NCBI RefSeq assembly: GCF_003628125.1
Contig: NZ_RBZU01000001.1
Location: 901,793-965,792, forward strand
Source of the DNA: Pararobbsia silviterrae
GTDB taxonomy: Bacteria; Pseudomonadota; Gammaproteobacteria; Burkholderiales; Burkholderiaceae
Direction: 5' to 3'
Length of the DNA stretch: 64,000 nt
This document shows, in pieces, positions 44,152 through 54,011 of this stretch. The notes below the pieces were generated by a model. The model saw only the letters and a list, made by a program, of their open reading frames with translations. It had not been told where the DNA came from and searched no databases. A program made the translations under genes and the position numbers. How positions within the stretch are numbered: position 1 is the stretch's first letter; each line of letters begins with the position of its first letter.

Positions 44152-45634
44152 ATGTGTCCTCGAAGCGGACGATATCGTCCTCGCCGAGATACGAGCCCGA
44201 TTGGACTTCGATCATCGCAAGCGGTGTCTTGCCCGGATTTTCGAGCCGATGGATCTCGCCGAGCGGAATATAGGTCGACTGGTTCTCGGACAGCAGAAAG
44301 CTTTCGGTGCCGCGCGTCACGCGCGCGGTGCCCTTGACGACGATCCAGTGTTCGGCGCGATGGTGATGCATTTGCAGCGAGAGCACGCCGCCGGGCTTCA
44401 CGACGATGCGCTTGACCTGGAAATTCGTGTCGGCATCGATCGAGTCGTAATAGCCCCACGGCCGATAGACCTTGCGGTGATAGGTCGCTTCGGTGCCGGC
44501 TTCGCTGCGGATCCGCGCGACGACGGCCTTGACGTCCTGGACCGCGGACTTGTTCGCGACGAGCACCGCATCGGGCGTCTCGACGACGACGAGGTCCTCG
44601 GTGCCCACGCACGCGACGAGCCGCGATTCCGAATGCGCGTAGGTGTTGCGCGCGCCTTCGAGCATGACGCGGCCGTGCGCGACGTTGCCGCCTTCGTCCT
44701 TCGGCATGACGTCCCAGACCGCATCCCACGAGCCGACGTCGGACCACCCGGCGCTCAACGGCACGACCGCCGTCGAGAAGCCCGAATCGGCCTGCACGAC
44801 GCGCTCCATGACCGCATAGTCGATCGATTGCGACGGGCACGCGGCGAACCGTTGGGCATCGACGCGCCGGAAGTCGGCATCGTCCGTCTTGCCCTCGAAT
44901 GCGTCGACGCAGGCCGCGTGAATCGCGGGTTCGTACTTCGCGATCGCTTCGAGCCAGACCGATGCGCGCAGCACGAACAGGCCGCTGTTCCACCAGTACT
45001 GGCCCGAATCGACATAGCGCTGCGCGAGTTCGCGCGCGGGCTTCTCGACAAAGCCGTCGAGCCGATAGCCGCCTTGTTCGTCGAGTTCCGTGCCGACCTT
45101 GATGTAGCCATACCCGGTCTCGGCGCGTGTCGGCACGATGCCGAGCGCGACGATCCGGCGATCGGCCGCATACCGGATCGCGGTCGAAATGCTCTGCTGG
45201 AACGCGGCGTTATCGGTGATCGCATGATCGGCGGGCATCACGACCATGATCGCGTCTTCGTGTTCGTCGGCCAGCGAGAGCGCCGCGAGCGTGAGCGCGG
45301 GCGCGGTATTGCGCGCATCGGGTTCGAGCACGATGCGCGCACGCACGCCGGCCTTGCGCAATTGCTCGGCGATCATGAAGCGATGCGCCTCGCCGCAGAT
45401 GACCACGCTCGCCGACGCGAGCGGATGGCGCGTGGCGAGGCCGTCGAGACGCTTGGCCGTGAGCTGGAGCAGCGAGTCGTCGCCGACGAGGCCGATCAAT
45501 TGCTTCGGAAATTCCTGGCGCGAAAGCGGCCACAGGCGCGTGCCCGATCCGCCGGCCGGAATGACCGCATGCACGTGGAGGTCCGTGTGGATTGCGTCGG
45601 TACCGACGTCGAAAACCGCATGCCGGATATTCAT
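44138..45634 (-). CDS. manC: Mannose-1-phosphate guanylyltransferase / mannose-6-phosphate isomerase
   Basis: A 498-residue bifunctional enzyme. N-terminal nucleotidyltransferase: VIPAGGSGTRLWPLSRQEFPKQLIGLVGDDS, with KPARELAQRYVDSGQYWWNSGLFVLRA; C-terminal type II PMI cupin: RPWGYYDSIDADTNFQVKRIVVKPGGVLSLQMHHHRAEHWIVVKGTARVT. It makes GDP-mannose, the precursor for gmd/fcl at 48.8-50.9 kb. ATG at 45634 is preceded by GAGGTG; GTG at 45643 is an unlikely alternative. It overlaps gmm. The first ~25 residues are a short extension. Confidence 0.97.
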   Translation of the reverse strand: MNIRHAVFDVGTDAIHTDLHVHAVIPAGGSGTRLWPLSRQEFPKQLIGLVGDDSLLQLTAKRLDGLATRHPLASASVVICGEAHRFMIAEQLRKAGVRARIVLEPDARNTAPALTLAALSLADEHEDAIMVVMPADHAITDNAAFQQSISTAIRYAADRRIVALGIVPTRAETGYGYIKVGTELDEQGGYRLDGFVEKPARELAQRYVDSGQYWWNSGLFVLRASVWLEAIAKYEPAIHAACVDAFEGKTDDADFRRVDAQRFAACPSQSIDYAVMERVVQADSGFSTAVVPLSAGWSDVGSWDAVWDVMPKDEGGNVAHGRVMLEGARNTYAHSESRLVACVGTEDLVVVETPDAVLVANKSAVQDVKAVVARIRSEAGTEATYHRKVYRPWGYYDSIDADTNFQVKRIVVKPGGVLSLQMHHHRAEHWIVVKGTARVTRGTESFLLSENQSTYIPLGEIHRLENPGKTPLAMIEVQSGSYLGEDDIVRFEDTYGRT

Positions 45635-45700
45635 TTCGATCACCTCATTCGCCGAAGCGATAAATAGAGCTCAACCCGAGGTCGTTCAACCCCGGATCGT

Positions 45701-47107
45701 TCAACCCTGCGCGACGCGCAGGTGCGGACGGCGCGCGGCCTCGGGCGGCAACGCGCGGCCGATCGCGTAGTACTCGAAGCCCTGTTCGAGCATCGTCGCG
45801 GGCTCGTAGAGATTGCGGCCGTCGAAGACGATCGGCGTCTTGAGCGCCGTGCGCAACGCCGCGAAATCGGGGCTCTTGAAGGCCTTCCACTCGGTCACGA
45901 TCAGCAACGCATCGGCATTCGGCAAGGCTTCGCCTTCGGTGCGCACGAAGGTGAGCCGCGCGCGTTCGTCGGGCGACGCGTCGAGATCCGCGGCGAATGC
46001 GACGCGCGCGGCGTCCATCGACACGGGGTCGTAGGCCTTCACGCGCGCACCGCGTTCGAGCAGGCCGCGAATCAGCGTGCGGCTCGGCGCTTCACGCATA
46101 TCGTCCGTGTTCGGCTTGAAGGCGAGCCCCCAGACCGCGAACGTATGTCCGTTCAGATCCTCGCCGAAGCGCTCGACGATCTTGTGAATCAGCACGTGTT
46201 TCTGGGCGTCGTTGACCGCCTCGACCGCATCGAGAATGCGCAACGCATGACCGTTCTCGGCGCCCGTCTGGATCAGCGCGCGGACGTCTTTCGGAAAGCA
46301 CGATCCGCCGTAGCCCGTGCCCGCATAGAGGAAGTGATAGCCGATGCGCGGATCCGACCCGATGCCGCGCCGCACCGATTCGATATCGGCGCCGACGCTG
46401 TCGGCGAGATTCGCGAGTTCGTTCATGAACGAGATGCGCGTCGCGAGCATCGCGTTGGCCGCGTATTTCGTGAACTCGGCCGAGCGCACGTCCATGTAGA
46501 GCGTGCGATCGTGATTGCGATTGAACGGCGCATACAGACGCTTCATCGCCTCGCGCGCGCGGTGGCCCGTCTCGTCGGCATCGACGCCGATCACGATGCG
46601 GTCGGGGCGCATGAAGTCTTCGACGGCCGCGCCTTCCTTGAGAAATTCCGGATTCGAGACGACGCTGAAGCCATACGCCGCGCCGCGCCGCGCAAGCTCG
46701 GTACGGATCGTCTCGTGCACGCGCTGCGCGGTGCCGACCGGCACCGTCGACTTGTCGACGACGATCTTGAAGCCGTTCATATGGCGGCCGATCTCGCGCG
46801 CGGCGGCGAGCACGTAGTTGAGATCGGCCGAACCGTCCTCGCTCGGCGGCGTGCCGACCGCGATGAACTGGACGTCACCGTGCGCGACGCCGGCTTCGAC
46901 ATCGGTCGAGAACTGCAGCCGGCCCGCGGCGCGGCTGCGGTCGATGATCTCCTTGAGGCCCGGCTCATGAATCGGAATGCCGCCGTTGTTCAAGACCTCG
47001 ATCTTCTTCGGGTCGACATCGAGGCAGAGCACATCGTTGCCGATTTCGGCGAGGCAGGCGCCGGTGACGAGGCCGACATAACCGGTGCCGACAATGGTGA
47101 TCTTCAT
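45701..47107 (-). CDS. ugd: UDP-glucose 6-dehydrogenase
   Basis: A 468-residue NAD-dependent enzyme that oxidises UDP-glucose to UDP-glucuronate in two steps. Motifs: Rossmann [21 protein letters not shown], the [23 protein letters not shown] loop, [24 protein letters not shown], and catalytic Cys270 in [14 protein letters not shown]. The C-terminal domain is complete. It lies 66 bp upstream of manC on the same strand, so both precursors, GDP-mannose and UDP-glucuronate, come from one transcription unit. Confidence 0.97.
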   Translation of the reverse strand: MKITIVGTGYVGLVTGACLAEIGNDVLCLDVDPKKIEVLNNGGIPIHEPGLKEIIDRSRAAGRLQFSTDVEAGVAHGDVQFIAVGTPPSEDGSADLNYVLAAAREIGRHMNGFKIVVDKSTVPVGTAQRVHETIRTELARRGAAYGFSVVSNPEFLKEGAAVEDFMRPDRIVIGVDADETGHRAREAMKRLYAPFNRNHDRTLYMDVRSAEFTKYAANAMLATRISFMNELANLADSVGADIESVRRGIGSDPRIGYHFLYAGTGYGGSCFPKDVRALIQTGAENGHALRILDAVEAVNDAQKHVLIHKIVERFGEDLNGHTFAVWGLAFKPNTDDMREAPSRTLIRGLLERGARVKAYDPVSMDAARVAFAADLDASPDERARLTFVRTEGEALPNADALLIVTEWKAFKSPDFAALRTALKTPIVFDGRNLYEPATMLEQGFEYYAIGRALPPEAARRPHLRVAQG

Positions 47108-47247
47108 GGTGTCCTCTATGTGATTTCGATCAAAACAGTCGTGGAGATGCGAGACCCGCCGGCCGGTGCGATTCGAGGCAGCACGGCTCGGCGGATGCCC
47201 GCGCGGACACGCATGCGCGCATGTCCGTCAATCCGTATGCGACGCCA

Positions 47248-48513
47248 TTACAGATCGCGTTGCGGCAGACCGATTTCATGCGTCTGCGGCGCGTCGTTGC
47301 AGCGTGTGCGCAGCGTGTGCTCGAACGTGCCGAGCACGCTGTCGCGCGAGAGCGCGGCCAACGCGAATTCACGGCCCGCGCGGCCGAGCCGCGTGCGACG
47401 CGTGGGGTCGTCGGCCAGCGACTCGATGGCTTTGACGAGCGGGCCGAGCGCCTCGGGCGGCACGACCACGCCGCGCGGCGCGACGGTTGCGTGGAGTTCC
47501 GTGCCCGGATGCGCCATCGCGATGACGGCGCGCCCGCTCGCGAGCATGCCCGTGAGCTTCGACGGCATGACGAGATCGGCGGCGTCCGCGCGCTGCGGCA
47601 GCACGTGGATGTCGGCCAGGTTGAGCAATTCGTTGAGCTTGTCGACGGGCTGCAGCGCGATGAAGCGGCATGTCGGCATCGCGCCGCATGCGGCATGCAG
47701 TCCGACGCGGCCGGGCCCGTCACCGCAGAACACGAAGACGATGTCGTCGCGATGCTGAAGCGCGACGGCGGCCGTCGCGAGCACGTCGAGACCTTGCTTC
47801 GCGCCCATGTTGCCCGAATAGAGCACGACGGTCGCGTGTTCGGGAATGCCGAGTTCGGCCTTCATATTGCTTCGGCGCGCGAGCGGGTGAATCGACGACG
47901 TATCGACCCAGTTCGCGAAGTGGACGACCTTTTGCCGCGGCACGCCCTTGTTCAGCGCGTGCTCGATCATCTTGCTCGAAATCGTCGATACCGTATCGAA
48001 GCGCCGCAGCAACGCGCGCTCGATCGACAGCGCGAGCCGCTTTTTCCAGGACCCCTTGAGCATGCCGAGCGAGAACGCCGCATCGACCTCGTAGTCCTGC
48101 ACGTGCAGCCACGCATGCGCGCCGCTCAAACGCGCGACGAGCCAGCCCACGGGGGCGTTGAGCAGGCTCGGCGCGACACTGAGCACGGCCTGGGGCCGCC
48201 ATGCGAGATGGCGGATCATGACAGGCAGGCTCGAGAGCGCGAAGCTCGCGAGATGCAGCAGACGCCGTGCGCCCTTGGGTTGCGCGGGCACCCAGAGCGG
48301 CGCGCGCCAGATCGAGACGCCGTTCGATTGCTCGGTCGCGTAGCGGCGCGCCGAGAAGCCGGGCGCGACACGCCAGGCCGGATAGTAGGGCGGGGCGGTG
48401 ACGACGCGCACATCGTGACCCGCGGCCGCGAGCGACGCGGCCATGTCCGATGTGTAGCGGCCGATCCCTGTCAGTTCCGGCGCGTAGTTGATGCCGTACA
48501 CAAGAATCTTCAT
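47248..48513 (-). CDS. Colanic-acid-type GT4 glycosyltransferase (WcaI-like)
   Basis: A 421-residue GT-B glycosyltransferase resembling WcaI: MKILVYGINYAPELTGIGRYTSDMAASLAAAGHDVRVVTAPPYYPAWRVAPGF, VQDYEVDAAFSLGMLKG, VDTSSIHPLARRSNMKAELG, VVLYSGNMGAKQGLDVL, and the C-terminal DLVMPSKLTGMLASGRAVIA. WcaI-like enzymes probably add a fucose or similar residue to the lipid-linked repeat unit. ATG at 48513 has CGAGGA upstream; the open frame to 48756 is not coding. It ends 140 bp upstream of ugd and is in the same direction. Confidence 0.9.
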   Translation of the reverse strand: MKILVYGINYAPELTGIGRYTSDMAASLAAAGHDVRVVTAPPYYPAWRVAPGFSARRYATEQSNGVSIWRAPLWVPAQPKGARRLLHLASFALSSLPVMIRHLAWRPQAVLSVAPSLLNAPVGWLVARLSGAHAWLHVQDYEVDAAFSLGMLKGSWKKRLALSIERALLRRFDTVSTISSKMIEHALNKGVPRQKVVHFANWVDTSSIHPLARRSNMKAELGIPEHATVVLYSGNMGAKQGLDVLATAAVALQHRDDIVFVFCGDGPGRVGLHAACGAMPTCRFIALQPVDKLNELLNLADIHVLPQRADAADLVMPSKLTGMLASGRAVIAMAHPGTELHATVAPRGVVVPPEALGPLVKAIESLADDPTRRTRLGRAGREFALAALSRDSVLGTFEHTLRTRCNDAPQTHEIGLPQRDL

Positions 48514-48842
48514 GAGTCCTCGCGGTGTGACGACACAGGATGTCGCGCGGCTTTGATCGGATGCGGTCATCGGAGACCGGCATCGATTCGAGCGCGAGAT
48601 ATGTGTCGTGATGCGATACAGAGTGCTTTTATCTTGCACGTGCTGCACCGCAAGGGTCCGCCAGGATATCGCCGCAGTCCGCCATCTGTCACATCGCTCA
48701 CATCGTGTTACGACTGGCCCGCCTCGGCGCGCCAAAACCACGTTGTTCTGCGCCAATCTTTTTGCATGCGCTTGCGTGCGCCTTCGACCCCGCGCTTTAC
48801 TGCAGGCACACCTCCCTCACCCTTCAACCGAGAGAACGCCCC
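48514..48842. promoter_or_regulatory. Divergent region between the WcaI-like gene and gmd
   Basis: 329 bp without a gene, with promoters expected for the left-going WcaI-ugd-manC-gmm genes and the right-going gmd-fcl-wcaF genes. I see the short repeat CACATCG (48708, 48718 vicinity) but no confident -35/-10 pair or operator. Confidence 0.4.
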
Positions 48843-49955
48843 ATGTCGAAGATCGCGCTGATCACGGGTATCACGGGCCAGGACGGCTCCTATTTGGCCG
48901 AATTCCTGCTGAACAAGGGCTACGAAGTCCACGGCATCAAGCGTCGCACGTCGCTGTTCAACACGGACCGCATCGATCATCTTTACCAGGACCCGCACGA
49001 GAAACATCGTCGTTTTTTCCTGCACCACGGCGATATGACCGATTCGTCGAGCCTGATCCGGATCATTCAGAACGTTCAACCGGACGAAATCTACAACCTC
49101 GCCGCGCAGAGTCACGTCGGCGTGTCGTTCGAGGAGCCCGAATACACGGGCAACGCCGACGGTCTCGGTACGCTGCGCATTCTCGAAGCGATTCGCCTGC
49201 TCGGCCTCGCGAAGAAGACGCGCTTCTACCAGGCGTCCACGTCGGAGCTCTACGGCAAGGTGCAGGAAATTCCGCAATCGGAGACCACGCCGTTTTATCC
49301 GCGCAGCCCGTACGCCGTCGCGAAGATGTACGCGTACTGGATGACGGTCAATTATCGCGAGGCGTACGACATGTACGCGTGCAACGGCATCCTGTTCAAT
49401 CACGAATCGCCGCTGCGCGGGGAGACCTTCGTCACGCGCAAGATCACGCGCGCTCTCGCACGCATCTCGCTGGGCCTGCAGAACACGCTGTATCTCGGCA
49501 ACCTCGATTCGCTGCGCGACTGGGGACACGCGAAGGACTACGTCGAGATGCAATGGATGATGCTTCAGCAGGACACGCCTGAAGACTTCGTGATCGCGAC
49601 GGGCGTGCAGCACAGCGTGCGCGAATTCGTCGATCGCGCGGCGCGCCACGTCGGCATCGAGCTGCGCTGGGAAGGCCAGGGCGCCGATGAAGTGGGCATC
49701 GTCGCCGACGTCGGGCTCGAACCGCGCGTCAATATCGGCGACGTCATCGTCGCGGTCGATCCGCGCTATTACCGTCCGACCGAGGTCGAGACGCTGCTCG
49801 GCAATCCCGCGAAGGCGAAGGCCAAGCTCGGCTGGGTGCCGAAGGTCACGTTCGAGCAGCTCGTCGCCGAAATGATCACGCGCGATCTCGCCGATGCGCG
49901 CAAGGACTCGCTCGTGCGCAAGCACGGCTTCCCCGTCTTCGAACGCCAGGAGTGA
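48843..49955 (+). CDS. gmd: GDP-mannose 4,6-dehydratase
   Basis: A 370-residue short-chain dehydrogenase/reductase-type enzyme. Motifs: NADP-binding [131 protein letters not shown] with the YxxxK pair. It forms GDP-4-keto-6-deoxy-mannose, the substrate of the next gene product. ATG at 48843 follows CGAGAGAACGCCCC. It is four bases from fcl (stop-start gap 3 bp), so the two are coupled. Confidence 0.97.
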   Translation: MSKIALITGITGQDGSYLAEFLLNKGYEVHGIKRRTSLFNTDRIDHLYQDPHEKHRRFFLHHGDMTDSSSLIRIIQNVQPDEIYNLAAQSHVGVSFEEPEYTGNADGLGTLRILEAIRLLGLAKKTRFYQASTSELYGKVQEIPQSETTPFYPRSPYAVAKMYAYWMTVNYREAYDMYACNGILFNHESPLRGETFVTRKITRALARISLGLQNTLYLGNLDSLRDWGHAKDYVEMQWMMLQQDTPEDFVIATGVQHSVREFVDRAARHVGIELRWEGQGADEVGIVADVGLEPRVNIGDVIVAVDPRYYRPTEVETLLGNPAKAKAKLGWVPKVTFEQLVAEMITRDLADARKDSLVRKHGFPVFERQE

Positions 49956-49958
49956 GCC

Positions 49959-50933
49959 ATGGTCACGATCGCAAGGAAGCGCGTATTTGTCGCAGGACAC
50001 CGTGGCATGGTCGGCTCCGCGATCGTGCGCCGGCTTCAGCGTGACGGCGAGGTCGATCTCGTGCTGCGAACATCGGCCGAGCTCGATCTGACCGACCAGG
50101 ATGCGGTGCGTGAATTCTTTCGCAACGAGCGCGTCGATCACGTCTATCTGGCGGCGGCGCGCGTCGGCGGCATTCATGCGAACAACACGTATCCGGCCCA
50201 GTTCATCTATGAAAATCTGATGATCGAGTCGAACGTGATTCATCAGGCGCGTCAATGCGGCGTCGAGCATCTGATGTTCTTGGGCTCGTCGTGCATCTAT
50301 CCGAAGCATGCGCCGCAGCCGATCGTCGAGGAGGCCTTGCTCACGGGCGAGCTCGAACCGACGAACGAGCCCTATGCGCTTGCGAAGATCGCGGGCATCA
50401 AGCTTTGCGAGTCGTACAACCGCCAGTACGACGTCGATTATCGAAGCCTCATGCCGACGAACCTCTATGGGCCCGGCGACAACTATCACCCGGTCAACAG
50501 CCATGTGATTCCGGCGTTGATCCGCCGTTTCCACGAGGCGAAGGAAAGCGGCGCCGACAGCGCGACGCTCTGGGGCACGGGACAGGTGCGCCGCGATTTC
50601 CTGCATGTCGACGATCTCGCGAACGCATGCGTGCTCGCGATGAATCTGCCGCGCGACGTCTACTTCTCGATCGCGAGCGAACGGTGCTCGCATCTCAACG
50701 TCGGGTCGTCGGTAGACTTCACGATCCGCGAGATCGCCGAGAAGGTCGCGCGCGCGGTCGGCTTTACGGGCCGTATCGAACACGATCTGTCGAAGCCGGA
50801 CGGCACGCCGCGCAAGCTCATGAGCAGCGCGAAGCTCGCGTCGCTCGGCTGGGAGCCGCGTATCGGCCTCGATGAGGGGCTGGCGTCGGCCTATGCGGAC
50901 TTCCTCGAAGCCGAGTCCGTCGTCGCGCATTGA
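49959..50933 (+). CDS. fcl: GDP-L-fucose synthase
   Basis: A 324-residue epimerase/reductase. Motifs: [73 protein letters not shown], catalytic [16 protein letters not shown], and [16 protein letters not shown]. With gmd it completes GDP-L-fucose synthesis, so the polysaccharide probably contains L-fucose (or a derivative). The length is normal. It is coupled to gmd and followed after 114 bp by the WcaF-like gene. Confidence 0.95.
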   Translation: MVTIARKRVFVAGHRGMVGSAIVRRLQRDGEVDLVLRTSAELDLTDQDAVREFFRNERVDHVYLAAARVGGIHANNTYPAQFIYENLMIESNVIHQARQCGVEHLMFLGSSCIYPKHAPQPIVEEALLTGELEPTNEPYALAKIAGIKLCESYNRQYDVDYRSLMPTNLYGPGDNYHPVNSHVIPALIRRFHEAKESGADSATLWGTGQVRRDFLHVDDLANACVLAMNLPRDVYFSIASERCSHLNVGSSVDFTIREIAEKVARAVGFTGRIEHDLSKPDGTPRKLMSSAKLASLGWEPRIGLDEGLASAYADFLEAESVVAH

Positions 50934-51047
50934 CGTCGCGCGCCACGCGGAGAGAGAGCGTCGGTCACCGAAGTGCGGCGTCCGGTTTTCGACGGGCGCC
51001 GCGATGTGTTTGTCCTGCATTGAAGCATTGAAGAGAGCGTATCCGTC

Positions 51048-51704
51048 ATGAGCCGCGTCCATCGTGAACAGCCGTTGAAGGTCGTCGATGCCGGATGGGC
51101 CGACGACGCGGACGTGGCCGCCGAAACGGCGCCGCACGCGCCCGGCGCGTATCTCGATCTGTCGACGTTTCGCGTGCCCGCGGGTTTTCGCGGCCGCCCC
51201 GGCTGGTATGTGCAGCTCTGGTGGGTCGTGCAGGCGCTGCTGTTCAGGCCGTCGCCGCAGCTCGCCTATGGGTGGCGGCGCATGCTGTTGCGGCTGTTCG
51301 GCGCGAAGGTCGGCGAGGGCGCGATCATTCGGCCGACCGTTCGTGTGACCTACCCGTGGAAAGTCTCGATCGGCGCGCACGCGTGGGTCGGCGACGACGT
51401 CACGCTCTATTCGCTCGGCGAGATCGAGATCGGCGCGCATTCGGTCGTCTCGCAGAAGTCGTATCTATGCGCGGGAGACCACGATTACGAAACCGTCGAC
51501 TTCATGATTCGCGGACGGCCGGTGCGCATCGGGTCCGAGGTCTGGGTCGCATCGGACGTGTTTGTCGCGCCGGGCGTCACGATCGGCGACGGCGTCGTCG
51601 TCGGCGCGCGCAGCACCGTGCTGCGCTCGCTCGACAGCGGCTTTGTCTATGCGGGCAATCCGGCGCGCGCGGTCAAGCGGCGCGCGGTGAGCCGCGTGCG
51701 CTGA
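51048..51704 (+). CDS. Acetyltransferase of the WcaF type (left-handed beta-helix)
   Basis: A 218-residue hexapeptide-repeat acyltransferase. From about residue 80 it has the isoleucine-patch repeats: VGEGAIIRPTVRVTYPWKVSIGAHAWVGDDVTLYSLGEIEIGAHSVVSQKSYLCAGDHDYETVDF and GVTIGDGVVVGARSTV. The N-terminal GAYLDLSTFRVPAGFRGRPGWYVQLWWVVQALLF resembles WcaF of colanic acid loci, and Asp/His in CAGDHDY are the usual active-site residues. It should acetylate a sugar of the EPS repeat unit. The start is ATG 51048. It is the last gene of the rightward gmd-fcl block. Confidence 0.9.
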   Translation: MSRVHREQPLKVVDAGWADDADVAAETAPHAPGAYLDLSTFRVPAGFRGRPGWYVQLWWVVQALLFRPSPQLAYGWRRMLLRLFGAKVGEGAIIRPTVRVTYPWKVSIGAHAWVGDDVTLYSLGEIEIGAHSVVSQKSYLCAGDHDYETVDFMIRGRPVRIGSEVWVASDVFVAPGVTIGDGVVVGARSTVLRSLDSGFVYAGNPARAVKRRAVSRVR

Positions 51705-51873
51705 ACGTGATGTCGGCATCGGCGCGCGATCGCGCGCCGGCTTCTCGTCGCGCCACGCACGCCGATCGCGCGCGCATGCCCCGCCTGTCCGCGCGCGATC
51801 ACGCCATCGTCCTTGTGTATTGACGACGCAAACCCATGACGCCGAGCCGAACGCCGTGCGCGGCGCGGCTCGA

Positions 51874-52461
51874 CTAGTGCGTCGTATTTCCCCATTGATA
51901 ATCGTCGGTCGTCGACTTGTACGGCGACTTGTAGATCGAACTCGCATTCGTGCCGAGACTTTCGGATCCATACGTGTAGTTCCATTCGTGCGAGAGGCCT
52001 GCCGCCGCGACGGCCGATGCCTGCTGGGCCTTGGCGGCGACCGACTTCTTGTCCTTGCTCTTCGTGCCGTACAAGCCGCCGGGCCGCGCATTCGCATAGG
52101 GCCCGGCGCTGAGCTGGCTGCCGATGCTTTGCGCGGTGTCGTTGCCGCTGCTGGGCCGGCCGCTCGTCGGCGGCGGTTTGCCGCCCGACGACGACTGAGC
52201 GCCCGCGCCGGATTTGCCGATGCCGCCAAGCGATGACGGCGCGCCCATCGGACCGCCGCTGAGGCCGAGACCCGAGCCCACGTGCAAGCCCGGCAGTCCC
52301 GACGATCCGCTGGCCGAGAGACCGGATTGGCCTGATGCCCCGCTGGTTTGCGCGATCGCGGATGCCGCGCCGAATCCGCAGGCGACGTAGAGCGTCGCGG
52401 CGGCCGCCGCGCATGCGGCGATGCGTAGCCCGAATAACCCCTTGAACCGATGCGCGATCAT
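51874..52461 (-). CDS. Secreted Gly/Ser-rich protein at the end of the EPS operon
   Basis: A 195-residue protein of unknown function. Residues 1-37 are a signal peptide (FGLRIAACAAAAATLYVACGFGAASAIAQ); the mature part is very rich in Gly, Ser and Ala up to about residue 110 (SGLPGLHVGSGLGLSGGPMG), and the C-terminus has a Tyr/Ser/Thr-rich tail (YTYGSESLGTNASSIYKSPYKSTTDDYQW). No enzymatic motif is seen. Its ATG at 52461 overlaps the stop of the preceding glycosyltransferase (ATGA), so it is truly part of the operon. It might act as a matrix or exoprotein associated with the polysaccharide, but this is inference. Confidence 0.8.
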   Translation of the reverse strand: MIAHRFKGLFGLRIAACAAAAATLYVACGFGAASAIAQTSGASGQSGLSASGSSGLPGLHVGSGLGLSGGPMGAPSSLGGIGKSGAGAQSSSGGKPPPTSGRPSSGNDTAQSIGSQLSAGPYANARPGGLYGTKSKDKKSVAAKAQQASAVAAAGLSHEWNYTYGSESLGTNASSIYKSPYKSTTDDYQWGNTTH

Positions 52462-54011
52462 GCCGCGGTCCTCCATGCATGCTTGTCCGGCTGAGCGGCG
52501 CGGACATGACCGAGCAGCGCGCGCGCAGCCGCTTCGATCCGGAAGTGCGTCTCGAACGAAGCGTAGGCGGCCTCGCGCATCAGTTCGCGCTGGTCCGGCG
52601 TCGTGTCGAAGGCCCAGCGCGCGAGCAGATCGCGCACGCTTTCGCGTGTGTCCGTGCAGATCCAGCCGCCACCCGATGCCTCGATTTCGCGCCAGATATT
52701 GATGCGGTTCGTGATCAGCACCGGCGTGCGCGAGGCCAGCGCCTCGACGACCGCGATACCGAAGTTCTCCTGATGCGAAGGCAGCACGAAGACCTCGGCG
52801 GCCGCGAGCGCGCCCCACTTGAGTTCGCCGCTCAACATGCCGGGCCAGACGATCCGGTCCGCGACGCCGCGCGCCCGGGCCTGTTGCTTGAGCGACGCGA
52901 TCAGTGCCGCGTCGCCGGGTCCCGCGATCACGAGACGCAGCGACGGATCGCGCGGCGCGACGTCGGCGAACGCGTCGATCAGCAGATCGCAACCCTTCTT
53001 CTCATGGATGCGCGACAAAAACAGCCAGATGCGCGTGCCGTCGAGCGCGGGATACGTGCGCCGGAACGCTTGGATCGCGGCATCGGCATCGATGTCGTCG
53101 GGCACCGAGTCGATGCCGAATCCGTTGACCGCGAGCCGGTGACGCGCACTCAGAAACGGATGCCGCGCGAGTTCGCGTTCTTCCTCGCATGTGAACAGCA
53201 CGCGATGCGCACGATCGAACACGCGGCGTTCGAGCAGCGCCCAGTAGAGGCGTTTTTTCAGATGCTTGGCCGGGTACGCGCGTTCGAACCACGGATCGAG
53301 CATGCCGTGCGGAAACACGAATAGCGGCGTGCGCGTGCCGATGACGCCGGCCCAGGCTGCGACGCTATGGAATTGCCAGATGCCGTGCACGACGATCGCG
53401 TCGAAACGCGCGCGGTTCGCGCGGATCCATCCGACGAGCCGCGGGCTGAGCCCATAAAAGCCGCGCCCGGGGCCGACACGATGCACGCTCGCGCGAACGC
53501 GATCGTGGACCGGGCCTTCATCGGCGTCGAGCGTGACGACCTCGCTCGCGCATCCGAGCGGTTCGAGATGACGCACGAGTTGGACGACGGCTTCGACCAC
53601 GCCGCCCATGCGCGGATCGAGCGACGGGATCACGTGCAGGACGCGCGCGGATGCGCGGCCCGTATCGTTTGAGTTCGCGCTCGCGCTTGAATTCGCGATC
53701 GAGCCCGGCATCGGGAAGCCCGGCGCAGGGCCCGCGGATGCCGCCGCGCTCACCGTCGCGGCACGCGTGGCGGTCGTCGAGCGGACACCTCTGCGCCGCT
53801 CGGCGAATGCGGCCGCCACGGGCGGCAGCGGCGTCGCATGGCCGCACGCTTGCGGTGTCTCGACGCTCGAATACGGGCCGAACAATGCGCGTTCGGCGAG
53901 CGTGTCGCGCGGGCGCGGCACGTGCGGAACCTTCGGTCCGTGCGATGCGCGGTGCGCCGAAGCGCGCGGCGATTCGAGAGCTTCGTCGATCGGAAGATCG
54001 TCGGGTGTCAT
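52458..54011 (-). CDS. GT4 glycosyltransferase with long N-terminal extension
   Basis: A 517-residue protein. Residues 1 to ~120 are Pro/Ala/Ser-rich and not like known glycosyltransferases; the enzyme starts near residue 122 (ARVLHVIPSLDPRMGGVVEAVVQLVRHLEPLGCASEVVTL). The C-terminal domain has LFLSRIHEKKGCDLLIDAFADVAP, LVIAGPGD, and LPSHQENFGIAVVEALASRTPVLITN with the E-x7-E motif. The start at 54011 is supported by an ATGA overlap with the upstream gene. An internal start is possible, but none has a better ribosome site. It should add a sugar to the lipid-linked repeat unit. Confidence 0.88.
   Translation of the reverse strand: MTPDDLPIDEALESPRASAHRASHGPKVPHVPRPRDTLAERALFGPYSSVETPQACGHATPLPPVAAAFAERRRGVRSTTATRAATVSAAASAGPAPGFPMPGSIANSSASANSNDTGRASARVLHVIPSLDPRMGGVVEAVVQLVRHLEPLGCASEVVTLDADEGPVHDRVRASVHRVGPGRGFYGLSPRLVGWIRANRARFDAIVVHGIWQFHSVAAWAGVIGTRTPLFVFPHGMLDPWFERAYPAKHLKKRLYWALLERRVFDRAHRVLFTCEEERELARHPFLSARHRLAVNGFGIDSVPDDIDADAAIQAFRRTYPALDGTRIWLFLSRIHEKKGCDLLIDAFADVAPRDPSLRLVIAGPGDAALIASLKQQARARGVADRIVWPGMLSGELKWGALAAAEVFVLPSHQENFGIAVVEALASRTPVLITNRINIWREIEASGGGWICTDTRESVRDLLARWAFDTTPDQRELMREAAYASFETHFRIEAAARALLGHVRAAQPDKHAWRTAA

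Noticed and set aside
48708-51440. A 910-codon minus-strand frame opposite gmd, fcl and wcaF
   Set aside because: Antisense shadow; gmd and fcl are unambiguous on the plus strand and the frame has an Arg/Asp-rich composition.
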